A stretch of 64,000 nt of DNA from OFTM382 sp964352615. Lineage in GTDB: Bacteria > Planctomycetota > Phycisphaerae > Phycisphaerales > UBA1924. A program made the translations under genes and the position numbers. The DNA lies in NCBI GenBank assembly GCA_964352615.1, contig CAYGSG010000001.1:1-64000 (forward strand), written 5' to 3'. Of this stretch, positions 26,118 to 34,417 are shown in pieces; within the stretch, counting starts at the first letter, position 1; every line of letters starts with the position of its first letter. A model generated the notes under the pieces. That model saw only the letters and a list, made by a program, of their open reading frames with translations. It was not told the DNA's origin and did not search any database.

Positions 26118-27716
26118 ATGCTCGGCGCGGCCGATTCGCTCCGCACCCAACACAGGGAGAACACCGCCATCGATACCGAAAGCCTGCTCAAACTCGCCGC
26201 CGTCGTAATCTACTGCTCCATCCTGCTGGTCATCGGATGGGCCGCATCCAAGCGGATGCACTCGATCCGCGACTTCTTCGCGGGCGGCAAGAACATGGGC
26301 TTTCTCAGTGTCGCGTTCTCTGCCCGGGCCACGGGCGAGTCCGCGTGGCTGCTGATCGGGCTGACGGGCACGGGCTTTGCCCTCGGCGTGCAGTCGTTCT
26401 GGGTGGTCGCGGGCGAACTGCTGGGCGTGGGCGGGGCCTGGCTGTTGATGGCCAAACGGTTCAAACGCCTAACCAACCGTTACGACTCGATCACCATGCC
26501 CGACTACCTCGAATCGAGGTTCCGCGACACGGGCCACCGGCTCAGGCTGCTCGCGGCGGGCGCTCTGCTGGTCTTCGTGCCGATCTACGCGGGCTCACAA
26601 GTATTCGCGACGGGCAAGGCGTTCAACGCCTTTCTCGCCTGGGACCACTACCTGGGCGCAACGGTTGGCTTTCTCGTGGTGCTGTTCTACATCACCAAGG
26701 GCGGCTTTGTGGCCGTGGTCTGGTCGGACGTGTTCCAGGGCACGCTGATGGTTGTCGGCCTTGTGATGCTGCCGATCGTCGGGCTGCTGGAAGCCGGGGG
26801 CGTTACAAACATCATCGATTCGCTCCGCGAGACCAGCCCGTCGCACCTATCGATGACCGCGGGCCAGGGCTGGTCTGTCATGACCATCGCAACGGTGGTC
26901 GGGTTCGCAGCGATCGGCATCGGCTTCTTGGGATCGCCTCAGGTGTTTGTCAGGTTTATCTCGCTCCGTCACGAGTCAGAAATCCGCAAGGGTGCTGCGG
27001 TCGCACTGACCTGGACCCTGCTCGCCGACGCGGGCGCGGTGCTCACGGGCGTGATCGGCCGGGCGCTCTACGACAGCACGCAGATCGGGGGCGACCAGGA
27101 CAACATCCTGCCCTTCATGTCGCAGGAGCTCTTGCCCGCGTTCGTCTCGGGCATCTTCATCGCGATGGTGCTCAGCGCGATCATGTCGACCATCGATTCG
27201 CTGCTGGTCGTCGCGTCGAGCGCCGCTGTACGCGACTATTGGCAGCGGACCCGCCGCCCAGACATGCCCGGAGCCAGTCTGCTCAAGCTCAGCGGCTGGG
27301 TGACGATGGGGCTGGCGATCGTCGCGTACCTCATTGGGCTCGGGCTGCTGGCGTACGACAAAGACAACGGCGTGTTCTGGATCATCATCTTCGGCTGGTC
27401 GGGCATTGCGGCCACCTTCTGCCCGGTGGTCATCCTGAGCCTGTTCTGGTCGAAGCTGACGAGCCTGGCGGCCCAGTGCGCGATGATCGCGGGCTTCGTC
27501 TCTGTGCCCTTCTTCAAGTTCGCGGCCCCCCCACTGCTCGACGCCATCGGCTGGGACGAGGGCACCGCGTACCTCGGGGCGCTGGATGTGCTGCTGCCTG
27601 CGTTCGTCGTCTCGGGTAGTGTCGCCGTGGTCGTGAGCCTGCTCGACAAGCGAGGACAGGAACGCCTGGCCGGCATCGACGAAGAACTTGCGGAAGCCGC
27701 CTCCAGGAACGACTAA
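26118..27716 (+). CDS. Sodium:solute symporter family transporter
   Basis: 532 residues, about 13 membrane segments. SSS-family traits are the ATGESAWLLIGLTGTGF segment, GGFVAVVWSDVFQGTLM, and SAIMSTIDSLLVVASSA, which includes the sodium-site Ser/Thr. Substrate unknown; the family covers proline, sugars, pantothenate and others. I use the ATG at 26118, but it has no ribosome binding site. AGGGAGA at 26153-26159 lies about 9 nt before an in-frame ATC (26170), right before the hydrophobic core begins, so a non-canonical start is conceivable. It is divergent from the kynurenine operon and its stop overlaps the RpiR stop by 4 bp, suggesting uptake of tryptophan, kynurenine or the aminomutase substrate. 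Confidence 0.88.
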   Translation: MLGAADSLRTQHRENTAIDTESLLKLAAVVIYCSILLVIGWAASKRMHSIRDFFAGGKNMGFLSVAFSARATGESAWLLIGLTGTGFALGVQSFWVVAGELLGVGGAWLLMAKRFKRLTNRYDSITMPDYLESRFRDTGHRLRLLAAGALLVFVPIYAGSQVFATGKAFNAFLAWDHYLGATVGFLVVLFYITKGGFVAVVWSDVFQGTLMVVGLVMLPIVGLLEAGGVTNIIDSLRETSPSHLSMTAGQGWSVMTIATVVGFAAIGIGFLGSPQVFVRFISLRHESEIRKGAAVALTWTLLADAGAVLTGVIGRALYDSTQIGGDQDNILPFMSQELLPAFVSGIFIAMVLSAIMSTIDSLLVVASSAAVRDYWQRTRRPDMPGASLLKLSGWVTMGLAIVAYLIGLGLLAYDKDNGVFWIIIFGWSGIAATFCPVVILSLFWSKLTSLAAQCAMIAGFVSVPFFKFAAPPLLDAIGWDEGTAYLGALDVLLPAFVVSGSVAVVVSLLDKRGQERLAGIDEELAEAASRND

Positions 27717-28582
27717 TCCCGGCTGGGACGGGGGCTGTAGTGCAGGAACGTGTCGGTTGCCTGCCAGAGCGCCTCAAGCCTATCGATGCGTTCGCGGGCC
27801 GAGTCGCCCAGCAGGCCCACCACGCGGGCCACGATCAGTTCCGCTGCGGCCACCACGGGCACGGAGCTGTCGAACGGCCCAACCGCTGGGATTTTCAGCT
27901 CGCACCAGATCGGGGTGAGCGCCGCCAATGGCGACAGCGGGCCATCGGTGATCGCCACGATCGTCACACCGAGTTCGCTCAGGGCCTTGGCGACGGTCAC
28001 CGAGTGCCGGCGATACCTGGCGAAGTCGAACACCACCGCGACATCGCCCGCTCCTGCACTGCTCAGGTCTCTGCCCGTCGAATGCTCGTCGACCAGATGC
28101 ACGCCGGGCCTTGCCATCGATAGGCCGCTCTGGAGCGCCCTGGCGCCGGCCATCGAGGTCTCGCCCGTGATGATCCAAACGCTCGGAGCGCTCGCGATGG
28201 GGGCCGCGAGGGCATCGAGCGCGGCATCGTCCAAGGCCGCAAACGCCGATTGAAGCGATTGCAGGATGCCTTCGCGGATGGGGGTTGTTGTGCCCGGCTG
28301 CCTACGGATCCGCTGGCTCGGGCTGGAGAGTTGGCGTGAGACGCCATCACGGGCCCAACTCTGGAGATCGGTGTACCCCTGAAAGCCCAGCTTGGCTGCG
28401 AATCGGACGATCGAGGGCCGGCTGGTCCGGGCACGCTCGGCAAGGTCAGAAACCGTTCCAAACGCCAGCAGGGTCGGATCTTCTAGGACCACGCCCGCGA
28501 TTCGGCGGTCGGTCGGGGTCAGCTTGTCAGCCGACGAGGCGATGAGATCCTGAATCGTCAAACCAAACGCTCCGATGTTCAT
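27713..28582 (-). CDS. RpiR/MurR-family transcriptional regulator
   Basis: 289 residues. N-terminal helix-turn-helix of the RpiR type (TPTDRRIAGVVLEDP...TVSDLAERARTSRPSIVRFAAKLGFQGYTDL) and a C-terminal SIS domain (PSVWIITGETSMAGARAL...VAITDG), which in this family senses phosphosugars or other small metabolites. The ATG at 28582 is chosen because 30 upstream in-frame residues extend into the divergent promoter. It is divergent from the aminomutase gene and convergent with the symporter, so it is the natural candidate to control these genes. Ligand unknown. Confidence 0.9.
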   Translation of the reverse strand: MNIGAFGLTIQDLIASSADKLTPTDRRIAGVVLEDPTLLAFGTVSDLAERARTSRPSIVRFAAKLGFQGYTDLQSWARDGVSRQLSSPSQRIRRQPGTTTPIREGILQSLQSAFAALDDAALDALAAPIASAPSVWIITGETSMAGARALQSGLSMARPGVHLVDEHSTGRDLSSAGAGDVAVVFDFARYRRHSVTVAKALSELGVTIVAITDGPLSPLAALTPIWCELKIPAVGPFDSSVPVVAAAELIVARVVGLLGDSARERIDRLEALWQATDTFLHYSPRPSRD

Positions 28583-28614
28583 TGCGTTGCAATACGCACA
28601 GCCGAGTGTACAAT
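28583..28614. promoter_or_regulatory. Dyad and possible promoter between rpiR-type and aminomutase genes
   Basis: An inverted repeat TGCGT-TGCAAT-ACGCA (28583-28598) lies directly upstream of the RpiR start codon. On the plus strand TTGCAA (28588) and TACAAT (28609) could serve as -35/-10 with a short 15-bp spacer, overlapping the dyad. This fits an autoregulatory operator, but only by position and symmetry. Confidence 0.4.
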
Positions 28615-28665
28615 CGGTTACAGCCCGTGTCCCCGCCAACCTTTGGACCCATTCGGAGCCCGTTG

Positions 28666-30090
28666 ATGCCACAGGATTACGCCCCCACAGAACTGGAACA
28701 ACGGTTCCTCGATCGAGTCGAGGACAGCCGGTACGAGCGCGAGATCATCAATGGGCTCGCGCCGTTCTTTGGCGACAAGGTGCCCGAGGACATGAAGGGC
28801 CTCTACAGCCAGCAGGAACTCGTCCAACTCGGCGGGCTTAAGGGCGGCGACCGCGACGTTGAGAAACGCATGCCCGTCAAGATCACGCGGCACTTCTTCG
28901 AACTCGCCAAAAAAAGCAAGCCCATCCAACGCCTGGTCAAAGCCAGCCCCGACGAAACCATCGACCTAGCGGGCTCGGAAGACCCGGGCAACCAGATGGA
29001 TTACAGCCCGGTCGAAGGCCTGCTGCACAAGTACGAGATGGGCCTGATGTACGTCGTCTCGACGTGCTCGGCCCACTGCCGATTCTGCTACCGCGAGGAA
29101 CTGATCGCTCGCAAGGAAATCGCACGCCAAGACGGCACGGTCGCCAAGAAGGGCCTCGCCAAGATCCCCGAGATCACCGCGTACATCCGAAGCTTCAACG
29201 CGAAAGTCGCGGCCAACGGCGGCAGGCACCCCGACTCGGGACGCGAAAAGCTCCGCGAGATTCTGCTCTCCGGCGGCGATCCGATGGTTCTGAACAACTC
29301 GAAGCTCGCAGCGTGGCTCGCGGCGCTCGCCGAGGCAGGCATCGAATCCATCCGCATCGGCACCAAAGAAATGGCGTTCTACCCCAAGCGGTTCAACGAC
29401 ACGTTCCTGGCGATGCTCGATGCCTTCCACGAGGCGTACCCCCAGGTCGGCTTGCACATGATGGTCCACTTTGAGCATCCCGATGAGTTCCTGCTCAAGG
29501 GTGACGACGGCGAGTACGTGCGAGGCGATAACGACATCTGCCAGTGGGTTCCCGATACCGAAGCCGCCATGCGAGGCCTGCTCGCACGAGGCTGGATCAC
29601 CGTCGAAAACCAGACGCCGATCATCCGCGACATCAACGACGACCCCGATGCGCTGCGCCTGATGCAGCGGGAGATGAAGCGGGTCGGCGCCGAGAACCAT
29701 TACTTCTTCTGCGGGCGTGACATCGTCGCGTACAAAGCGTTCAACATCCCGATCGAGAAGGCCTGGCACATTCTCAACGAGTCGCAAAAAGGCCTGTCGG
29801 GCGTGGAGAACCACGCGCGGCTTTCGATCACCCACTATCGCGGCAAGACCGAGGTAGCCGCCGTCACCAACGAGCCAATCCCGGGTTTGGCGGGCAGCGA
29901 GAACGGCGTCGTGATCTTCAAGATCCTCCGCAACGCGGGCAGCGCCCCAAGACGCGGCAAGGTCTGCATCGTCGGGCGCAACCCAGATGCTGTCTGGTTC
30001 GACGGCTACGAGGACCGCGTGCTGTTTGATGAGGCCGGGCTGTTCGATTACGCGCGTGTGACCAACCCGAGCCTGACGGGCACCACCTGA
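28666..30090 (+). CDS. KamA-family radical SAM 2,3-aminomutase, substrate probably not lysine
   Basis: 474 residues, start at the ATG at 28666 with GGAG 7 nt upstream. Radical SAM cluster motif C134-x3-C138-x2-C141 (CSAHCRFC), Arg143 at the carboxylate-binding position, LLSGGDP (201-207) and the PLP Lys394 in HYRGKTEV align well with lysine 2,3-aminomutase. By-eye ungapped alignment puts Arg351 at the position of Asp293 and Ser387 at that of Asp330, the two lysine side-chain ligands of the clostridial enzyme. Glutamate 2,3-aminomutase is reported to have Lys and Asn there, so an acidic side chain is plausible. About 60 residues longer than classical KamA, with insertions after the cluster motif and at 275-296. 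First of four co-directional genes. Confidence 0.88.
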   Translation: MPQDYAPTELEQRFLDRVEDSRYEREIINGLAPFFGDKVPEDMKGLYSQQELVQLGGLKGGDRDVEKRMPVKITRHFFELAKKSKPIQRLVKASPDETIDLAGSEDPGNQMDYSPVEGLLHKYEMGLMYVVSTCSAHCRFCYREELIARKEIARQDGTVAKKGLAKIPEITAYIRSFNAKVAANGGRHPDSGREKLREILLSGGDPMVLNNSKLAAWLAALAEAGIESIRIGTKEMAFYPKRFNDTFLAMLDAFHEAYPQVGLHMMVHFEHPDEFLLKGDDGEYVRGDNDICQWVPDTEAAMRGLLARGWITVENQTPIIRDINDDPDALRLMQREMKRVGAENHYFFCGRDIVAYKAFNIPIEKAWHILNESQKGLSGVENHARLSITHYRGKTEVAAVTNEPIPGLAGSENGVVIFKILRNAGSAPRRGKVCIVGRNPDAVWFDGYEDRVLFDEAGLFDYARVTNPSLTGTT

Positions 30091-30098
30091 GAGCCGCG

Positions 30099-30809
30099 AT
30101 GATCAACAAGCAAGTCACGTCGCCCGCCGAGGCGGTGCGCGATGTATTCGACGGAGCGACCATCATGGTCGGCGGTTTCGGCGAGGCCGGCAGCCCCATC
30201 GAACTCATCCACGCGATCATCGATCAGGGTGCCAAGGGCCTCACGATCGTCAGCAACAACTGCGGCTCGGGCGAAGTCGGGCTCGCGGCGCTGCTCAAGG
30301 CAGAGCGGGTGGCCAAGGTCATCTGCTCGTTCCCGCGTACAGCCAACTCGACGGTGTTCCCGGATCTCTACCACTCGGGCAAGATCAAGCTCGAACTCAC
30401 GCCGCAGGGCACGCTCGCCGAGCGCATCCGTGCGGGGGGAGCGGGCATCCCCGCGTTCTATACGCCCGCTGCGGTGGGCACGCCGCTGGCCGAGGGCAAG
30501 GAATCGCGAGAGTTTGATGGCAAGACGTACATCATGGAGCGAGGGCTCAAGGCCGACTTTGCACTCATCAAAGGACGCATGGCCGACACGCACGGAAACG
30601 TCGTTTTCAACAAGACCGCACGCAACTTTGCGCCCATCATGGCGATGGCTGCAAGCGTCTCGGTGATCCAGGTCGAGCGTGTCGTAGAACCCGGCTCCAT
30701 GGACCCCGAGACAGTGGTGACGCCCGGTATTTTCATAAGCCGCGTCGTCGAGGTGCCCGAGCCAGCACACGAATCGCAGTTGGTTGCAGCGGGAGTAACG
30801 TACCCATGA
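30099..30809 (+). CDS. CoA-transferase subunit A (PcaI/ScoA type)
   Basis: 236 residues, family I CoA-transferase alpha subunit. The N-terminal VGGFGEAGSPIELIHAIID, ICSFPRTAN, the LAERIRAGGAGIPAFYTP segment and FNKTARNFAPIMAMAA closely follow 3-oxoadipate CoA-transferase subunit A (PcaI) and succinyl-CoA:3-ketoacid transferase (ScoA). By eye the GGFGEAGSPIELIHA block is closer to PcaI. Subunit B follows with a 4-bp overlap. It would move CoA from succinyl-CoA or another donor to a 3-oxo acid. Substrate choice between acetoacetate and 3-oxoadipate is not fixed by sequence alone. Confidence 0.9.
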   Translation: MINKQVTSPAEAVRDVFDGATIMVGGFGEAGSPIELIHAIIDQGAKGLTIVSNNCGSGEVGLAALLKAERVAKVICSFPRTANSTVFPDLYHSGKIKLELTPQGTLAERIRAGGAGIPAFYTPAAVGTPLAEGKESREFDGKTYIMERGLKADFALIKGRMADTHGNVVFNKTARNFAPIMAMAASVSVIQVERVVEPGSMDPETVVTPGIFISRVVEVPEPAHESQLVAAGVTYP

Positions 30810-31510
30810 CTCGGCAAACTTCGCAGCAGACTCCAAGCACCGAAGCAATCGGGTGGACCCGCGAACAGATGGCCCAGCGGCTGGCGCAGGACATCGCCGA
30901 CGGCTCGTACGTCAACCTCGGTATCGGTATCCCCGAACTCGTGGCGAAATTTGTGCCCGCTGGCCGGGAACTGATCTACCACACCGAGAACGGCTTGCTC
31001 GGCATGGGTCCATCCCCCGAGCCGGGCGGCGGCGACCCCGAACTGATCAACGCTGGCAAGCGGCAGGTCACCGCCAACCCCGGCGCTGCGTTCTTCCATC
31101 ACGCCGACAGCTTCGCCATGATCCGCGGCGGTCACCTCGACCTTTGCGTGCTCGGCGCATTGCAGGTCGCGCACAACGGTGATCTCGCTAACTGGTCCAC
31201 CGGCGCTGACGACGCCATCCCCGCGGTGGGCGGCGCGATGGACCTTGTCGCGGGCGTCAAGTCGATCTACGTCATCACCCAGCACTGCACCAAGACCGGC
31301 GAGCCCAAACTCGTCGAGGCCTGCACCTACCCGCTTACAGGCCTCGGCGTTGTCGATCGTATCTACACCGATCTCGCGGTTATTGACGTGACCGCGAACG
31401 GATTCCAACTGGTCGAGCTCGCGCCTGGTGTGGGTCTGGAAACCGTCAAGCAAGCGACCGGCGCCCCGCTGCTGATGCCAGCGAACGCCAAGATCGGGAG
31501 CACCAAGTGA
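30806..31510 (+). CDS. CoA-transferase subunit B (PcaJ/ScoB type)
   Basis: 234 residues. The catalytic Glu is visible in TENGLLGMGP (Glu61), the residue that forms the glutamyl-CoA thioester in this family; NLGIGIPELVA precedes it and GGHLDLCVLGALQV follows. ATG at 30806 overlaps the subunit A stop by 4 bp, and the next gene overlaps its own stop (GTGA), so the three genes are translationally coupled. Ends in KIGSTK, near the usual length of about 220 residues. Confidence 0.92.
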   Translation: MTRQTSQQTPSTEAIGWTREQMAQRLAQDIADGSYVNLGIGIPELVAKFVPAGRELIYHTENGLLGMGPSPEPGGGDPELINAGKRQVTANPGAAFFHHADSFAMIRGGHLDLCVLGALQVAHNGDLANWSTGADDAIPAVGGAMDLVAGVKSIYVITQHCTKTGEPKLVEACTYPLTGLGVVDRIYTDLAVIDVTANGFQLVELAPGVGLETVKQATGAPLLMPANAKIGSTK

Positions 31511-32826
31511 GCACACAGCAGACCACACGCTCCGCCGAGTTGTACGCGCGGGCGCTCAAAGTCCTCCCCGGCGGCGTGAGCCGAAACGCCGCCCTGCGCG
31601 ACCCGCACCCGCTGTATGTCGATCACGGATCGGGCTGCCAGATCACCGATGTCGAAGGCGTAACCCGGTTCGACTTCGCGAACAACATGGCGTCGCTGAT
31701 CCACGGCCACGCCGATCCGGACATGGTGCGTGCCGTTCAAGAGCAACTCGTCAAGGGCACCGCGTTCAACATGGGCACCGAGTCAGAGATCGTTTACGCC
31801 GAGTACCTGCTCAGCCGCAACGATACGTTCGAGCAGCTCCGCTTTGTCAACTCGGGCACCGAGGCGCTGATGCTCGCCATCAAGGCCGCACGGGCGTTCA
31901 CCGGCCGACCGATGATCGCCAAGGCCGAGGGCGCGTACCACGGCGCGTACGACTACGTCGAGGTCAGCCAGGCACCCGGCCCCAAGAACTGGGGCAGCCA
32001 GAACCAACCGGCACGCGTGCCGCTCGTCGCGGGAACGCCCGCGTCGGCCATCGATGATGTCGTCGTGTTCCCGTACAACGATGCTCAGGCCGCCATCGCC
32101 GTGCTCGAAGAGCACGCGGACGAGCTCTCGTGCGTGGTGCTTGACCTGATGCCCCACCGCGTCGGGCTCAACCCAGCCGATCCTGCGTTTGTCGAGGCGC
32201 TGCGCGAGTGGACCACCCAGCGAGGCGTGCTGCTCGTGCTCGACGAGGTCATCACCTTCCGCGCCGGATACGGCGGATTGCAAGACCGCTACAACCTCAA
32301 GCCCGATATGACGGCCCTTGGCAAGATGATCGGCGGAGGCTTTCCCATCGGGGCCGTTGCGGGACGGGCCGATGTCATGGACGTGCTCAATCCAAGCTCC
32401 AAGAGGTATCTGTTCCCGCACTCGGGTACGTTCTCGGCGAACCCCATCGGCATGGTCGCAGGCCTTATGGCCATGCAGAAGTTCGACCGGCCAGCAATAG
32501 ACAGGCTGAACGCTCTGGCCCGGCGCGCGATCACCGGGATCGAAGCCGCGATCAGCAAGACCGGCGTGGCTGCCAGCGTCACCGGAGCGGGCTCGATGTT
32601 CCGCGTTCACGTCAAACCGACCGCGCCCACCAACTACCGCGAGGCGTACCTCTCGCCCGATGAAAACGGCCAGCTCAAGCTGCTGCTCGAGCACATGTTC
32701 AGCGAAGGTTTCCTGCTGGTCAGCACCGGCTCATCGGCGCTCTCAACCCCGATGACCGAGACCGAGATCGATGCCCTCATCGCGGCCTTTACCAGCGGGT
32801 TCGAGAAGCTCGCAGCGATGCGTTGA
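31507..32826 (+). CDS. Class III aminotransferase, GSAM-like / possible beta-transaminase
   Basis: 439 residues, PLP-dependent fold type I, class III. LPGGVSRNA near the N-terminus, FVNSGTEA (113-120), the PLP-binding Asp246 in LVLDEVITFR and Lys273 in ALGKMIGGGFPIG are clear. It resembles glutamate-1-semialdehyde aminomutase, but haem synthesis is unlikely in this operon. The same subgroup contains beta-phenylalanine and other beta-amino acid transaminases. Behind a 2,3-aminomutase and CoA-transferase, a role in removing the amino group from a beta-amino acid fits. GTG start overlapping the preceding stop. Confidence 0.85.
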   Translation: MSTQQTTRSAELYARALKVLPGGVSRNAALRDPHPLYVDHGSGCQITDVEGVTRFDFANNMASLIHGHADPDMVRAVQEQLVKGTAFNMGTESEIVYAEYLLSRNDTFEQLRFVNSGTEALMLAIKAARAFTGRPMIAKAEGAYHGAYDYVEVSQAPGPKNWGSQNQPARVPLVAGTPASAIDDVVVFPYNDAQAAIAVLEEHADELSCVVLDLMPHRVGLNPADPAFVEALREWTTQRGVLLVLDEVITFRAGYGGLQDRYNLKPDMTALGKMIGGGFPIGAVAGRADVMDVLNPSSKRYLFPHSGTFSANPIGMVAGLMAMQKFDRPAIDRLNALARRAITGIEAAISKTGVAASVTGAGSMFRVHVKPTAPTNYREAYLSPDENGQLKLLLEHMFSEGFLLVSTGSSALSTPMTETEIDALIAAFTSGFEKLAAMR

Positions 32827-32830
32827 CGCG

Positions 32831-34036
32831 CTAGGCACCCTCGAAAACCGTCGCAAGCCCCTGCCCCACCCCGACGCACAGCGACGCGATGCCGCGCGCT
32901 GAGCCGGTTCGCACCATCTCATGGATGAGCGTCGTGGCGATCCGCGCCCCGCTGCACCCCAAGGGGTGGCCTATCGCGATGGCTCCGCCATTGACGTTGA
33001 GCTTCGATTCATCAAGGCCAAGCTCACGTGCACACGCCAGCGACTGCGCGGCGAAGGCCTCGTTCAGTTCGATGAGGTCGATATCGCCGAGTGACAGCTT
33101 CGCACGATCGAGCGCCTTGCGCACCGCAGGCACCGGCCCGATGCCCATGAACGCGGGATCCACGCCCGCCGAGGCGCTGGCCCCGACAAACGCGATCGGC
33201 GTCAAGCCGAGTGCTCGGGCGCGTTGCTCCTCCACCAACAGCAACGCCGCGGCCCCGTCGTTGATACCCGACGAGTTGCCCGCGGTGACCGTGCCCGAAG
33301 GATCGCTCGTAAACGCCGGACGCAGCTTCGCCAGCTTCTCCAGCGTCGTATCGGGCCTCGGGTGCTCGTCAACGTCTATGACGATCGGTTCGGCCTTACG
33401 CTGCGGGATTTCAACACGCACGATTTCGCCTTTGAACAAGCCTCGCTCATGCGCCGAGGCCCAACGCTGCTGGCTCCGCAGCGCGAATTCGTCCTGATCC
33501 GCCCGGCTGATCTTGTGCTGCTTAGCCACGTTCTCGGCGGTCTCGCCCATCGAGTAAGGGTGGTGCAGCGCCGACAACGCCGGGTTGATGAACCGCCAGC
33601 CGATTGATGTGTCGTACACCTGTTGACCGCGATCAAAGCCCGACTCCGCCTTGCTAAGCACGTACGGCGCCCGGCTCATGGACTCCACGCCGCCAGCGAT
33701 GAACACGTCGCCGTGGTCGGCTTCGATCATCCGCGCCGCGATGTTGATCGCTTCGAGCCCCGAAGCACACAGCCGGTTCACGGTCGCTCCGGGAACCGAC
33801 ACCGGCAAGCCAGCCAGCAGCGCCGCCATCCGGGCCACGTTGCGGTTGTCCTCGCCCGCTTGGTTCGCGGCACCCAGATAGACATCATCAACCAGCGCCG
33901 GGTCGATGCCCGTCCGATCGACGACCGCCTTGATGACGAGGGCCGCAAGGTCGTCTGGTCGCACGGAGGCGAGCGACCCACCGAAGCGACCAATGGGGGT
34001 GCGGAGGGCAGCTACAACGGCGGCTCGTCTTGGCAT
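32831..34036 (-). CDS. Thiolase, PcaF-like (3-oxoadipyl-CoA / acetyl-CoA acyltransferase)
   Basis: 401 residues. Nucleophile Cys90 in NRLCASGLEA, His357 in GGAIAIGHPLGCSGAR and Cys387 in SLCVGVGQG form the thiolase active site. The segment GAANQAGEDNRNVARMA is typical of 3-oxoadipyl-CoA thiolase (PcaF) and its close relatives. It would split a 3-oxoacyl-CoA with CoA into acetyl-CoA and a shorter acyl-CoA. It converges on the aminotransferase gene with only 4 bp between stops, so it is transcribed separately but belongs to the same functional set. Confidence 0.92.
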   Translation of the reverse strand: MPRRAAVVAALRTPIGRFGGSLASVRPDDLAALVIKAVVDRTGIDPALVDDVYLGAANQAGEDNRNVARMAALLAGLPVSVPGATVNRLCASGLEAINIAARMIEADHGDVFIAGGVESMSRAPYVLSKAESGFDRGQQVYDTSIGWRFINPALSALHHPYSMGETAENVAKQHKISRADQDEFALRSQQRWASAHERGLFKGEIVRVEIPQRKAEPIVIDVDEHPRPDTTLEKLAKLRPAFTSDPSGTVTAGNSSGINDGAAALLLVEEQRARALGLTPIAFVGASASAGVDPAFMGIGPVPAVRKALDRAKLSLGDIDLIELNEAFAAQSLACARELGLDESKLNVNGGAIAIGHPLGCSGARIATTLIHEMVRTGSARGIASLCVGVGQGLATVFEGA

Positions 34037-34417
34037 CCATCATGGTATCCGCGCCCAGCGTTTTCACCTAGTGAGTGGCGTGGAGCCGCATGCTCCATCA
34101 ACCCATTTGGACTGTCCCGCCCAACCGGCTGAATCGGAGAGTGCCCACCCGCTCAAGCTCCCAGCGAAAACCCCTGGAAGCTGCTTATCGGAAGGCGACC
34201 AAGGGTTTACCCGGTTACCGGAACTTCATAGGGATCCAGCCCTCCCGGTTGAGCGTATGGAGCACCAAGTGAACACCATCATCGGCTGTATCTGACTGAA
34301 TGGCCGAAAGGCATAGGCAGCAGTTCCGCCGAACTTGGTACGCTCGTGTTTTGAACCGCTCATCACTCGATGACCGTTAGCCAACCAGAGAGAGCCCCGC
34401 TCAAAGGAAGCCAACCC
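34037..34417. other. Intergenic region before the secreted protease
   Basis: About 380 bp between divergent genes. I see no gene: short frames here have no ribosome binding site or recognisable motif. It should contain the promoters of the thiolase and protease genes. AAGGA at about 10 nt before 34418 is the protease ribosome binding site. Confidence 0.4.

Noticed and set aside
26159..26172. Definite ATC start codon for the symporter
   Set aside because: AGGGAGA at a suitable distance is suggestive, but ATC starts are very rare and an in-frame ATG exists at 26118; kept only as a remark.
31507..32826. hemL (glutamate-1-semialdehyde aminomutase for haem synthesis)
   Set aside because: Family resemblance is clear, but the operon context (aminomutase, CoA-transferase, thiolase) fits a catabolic transaminase better, and the subgroup includes beta-transaminases.
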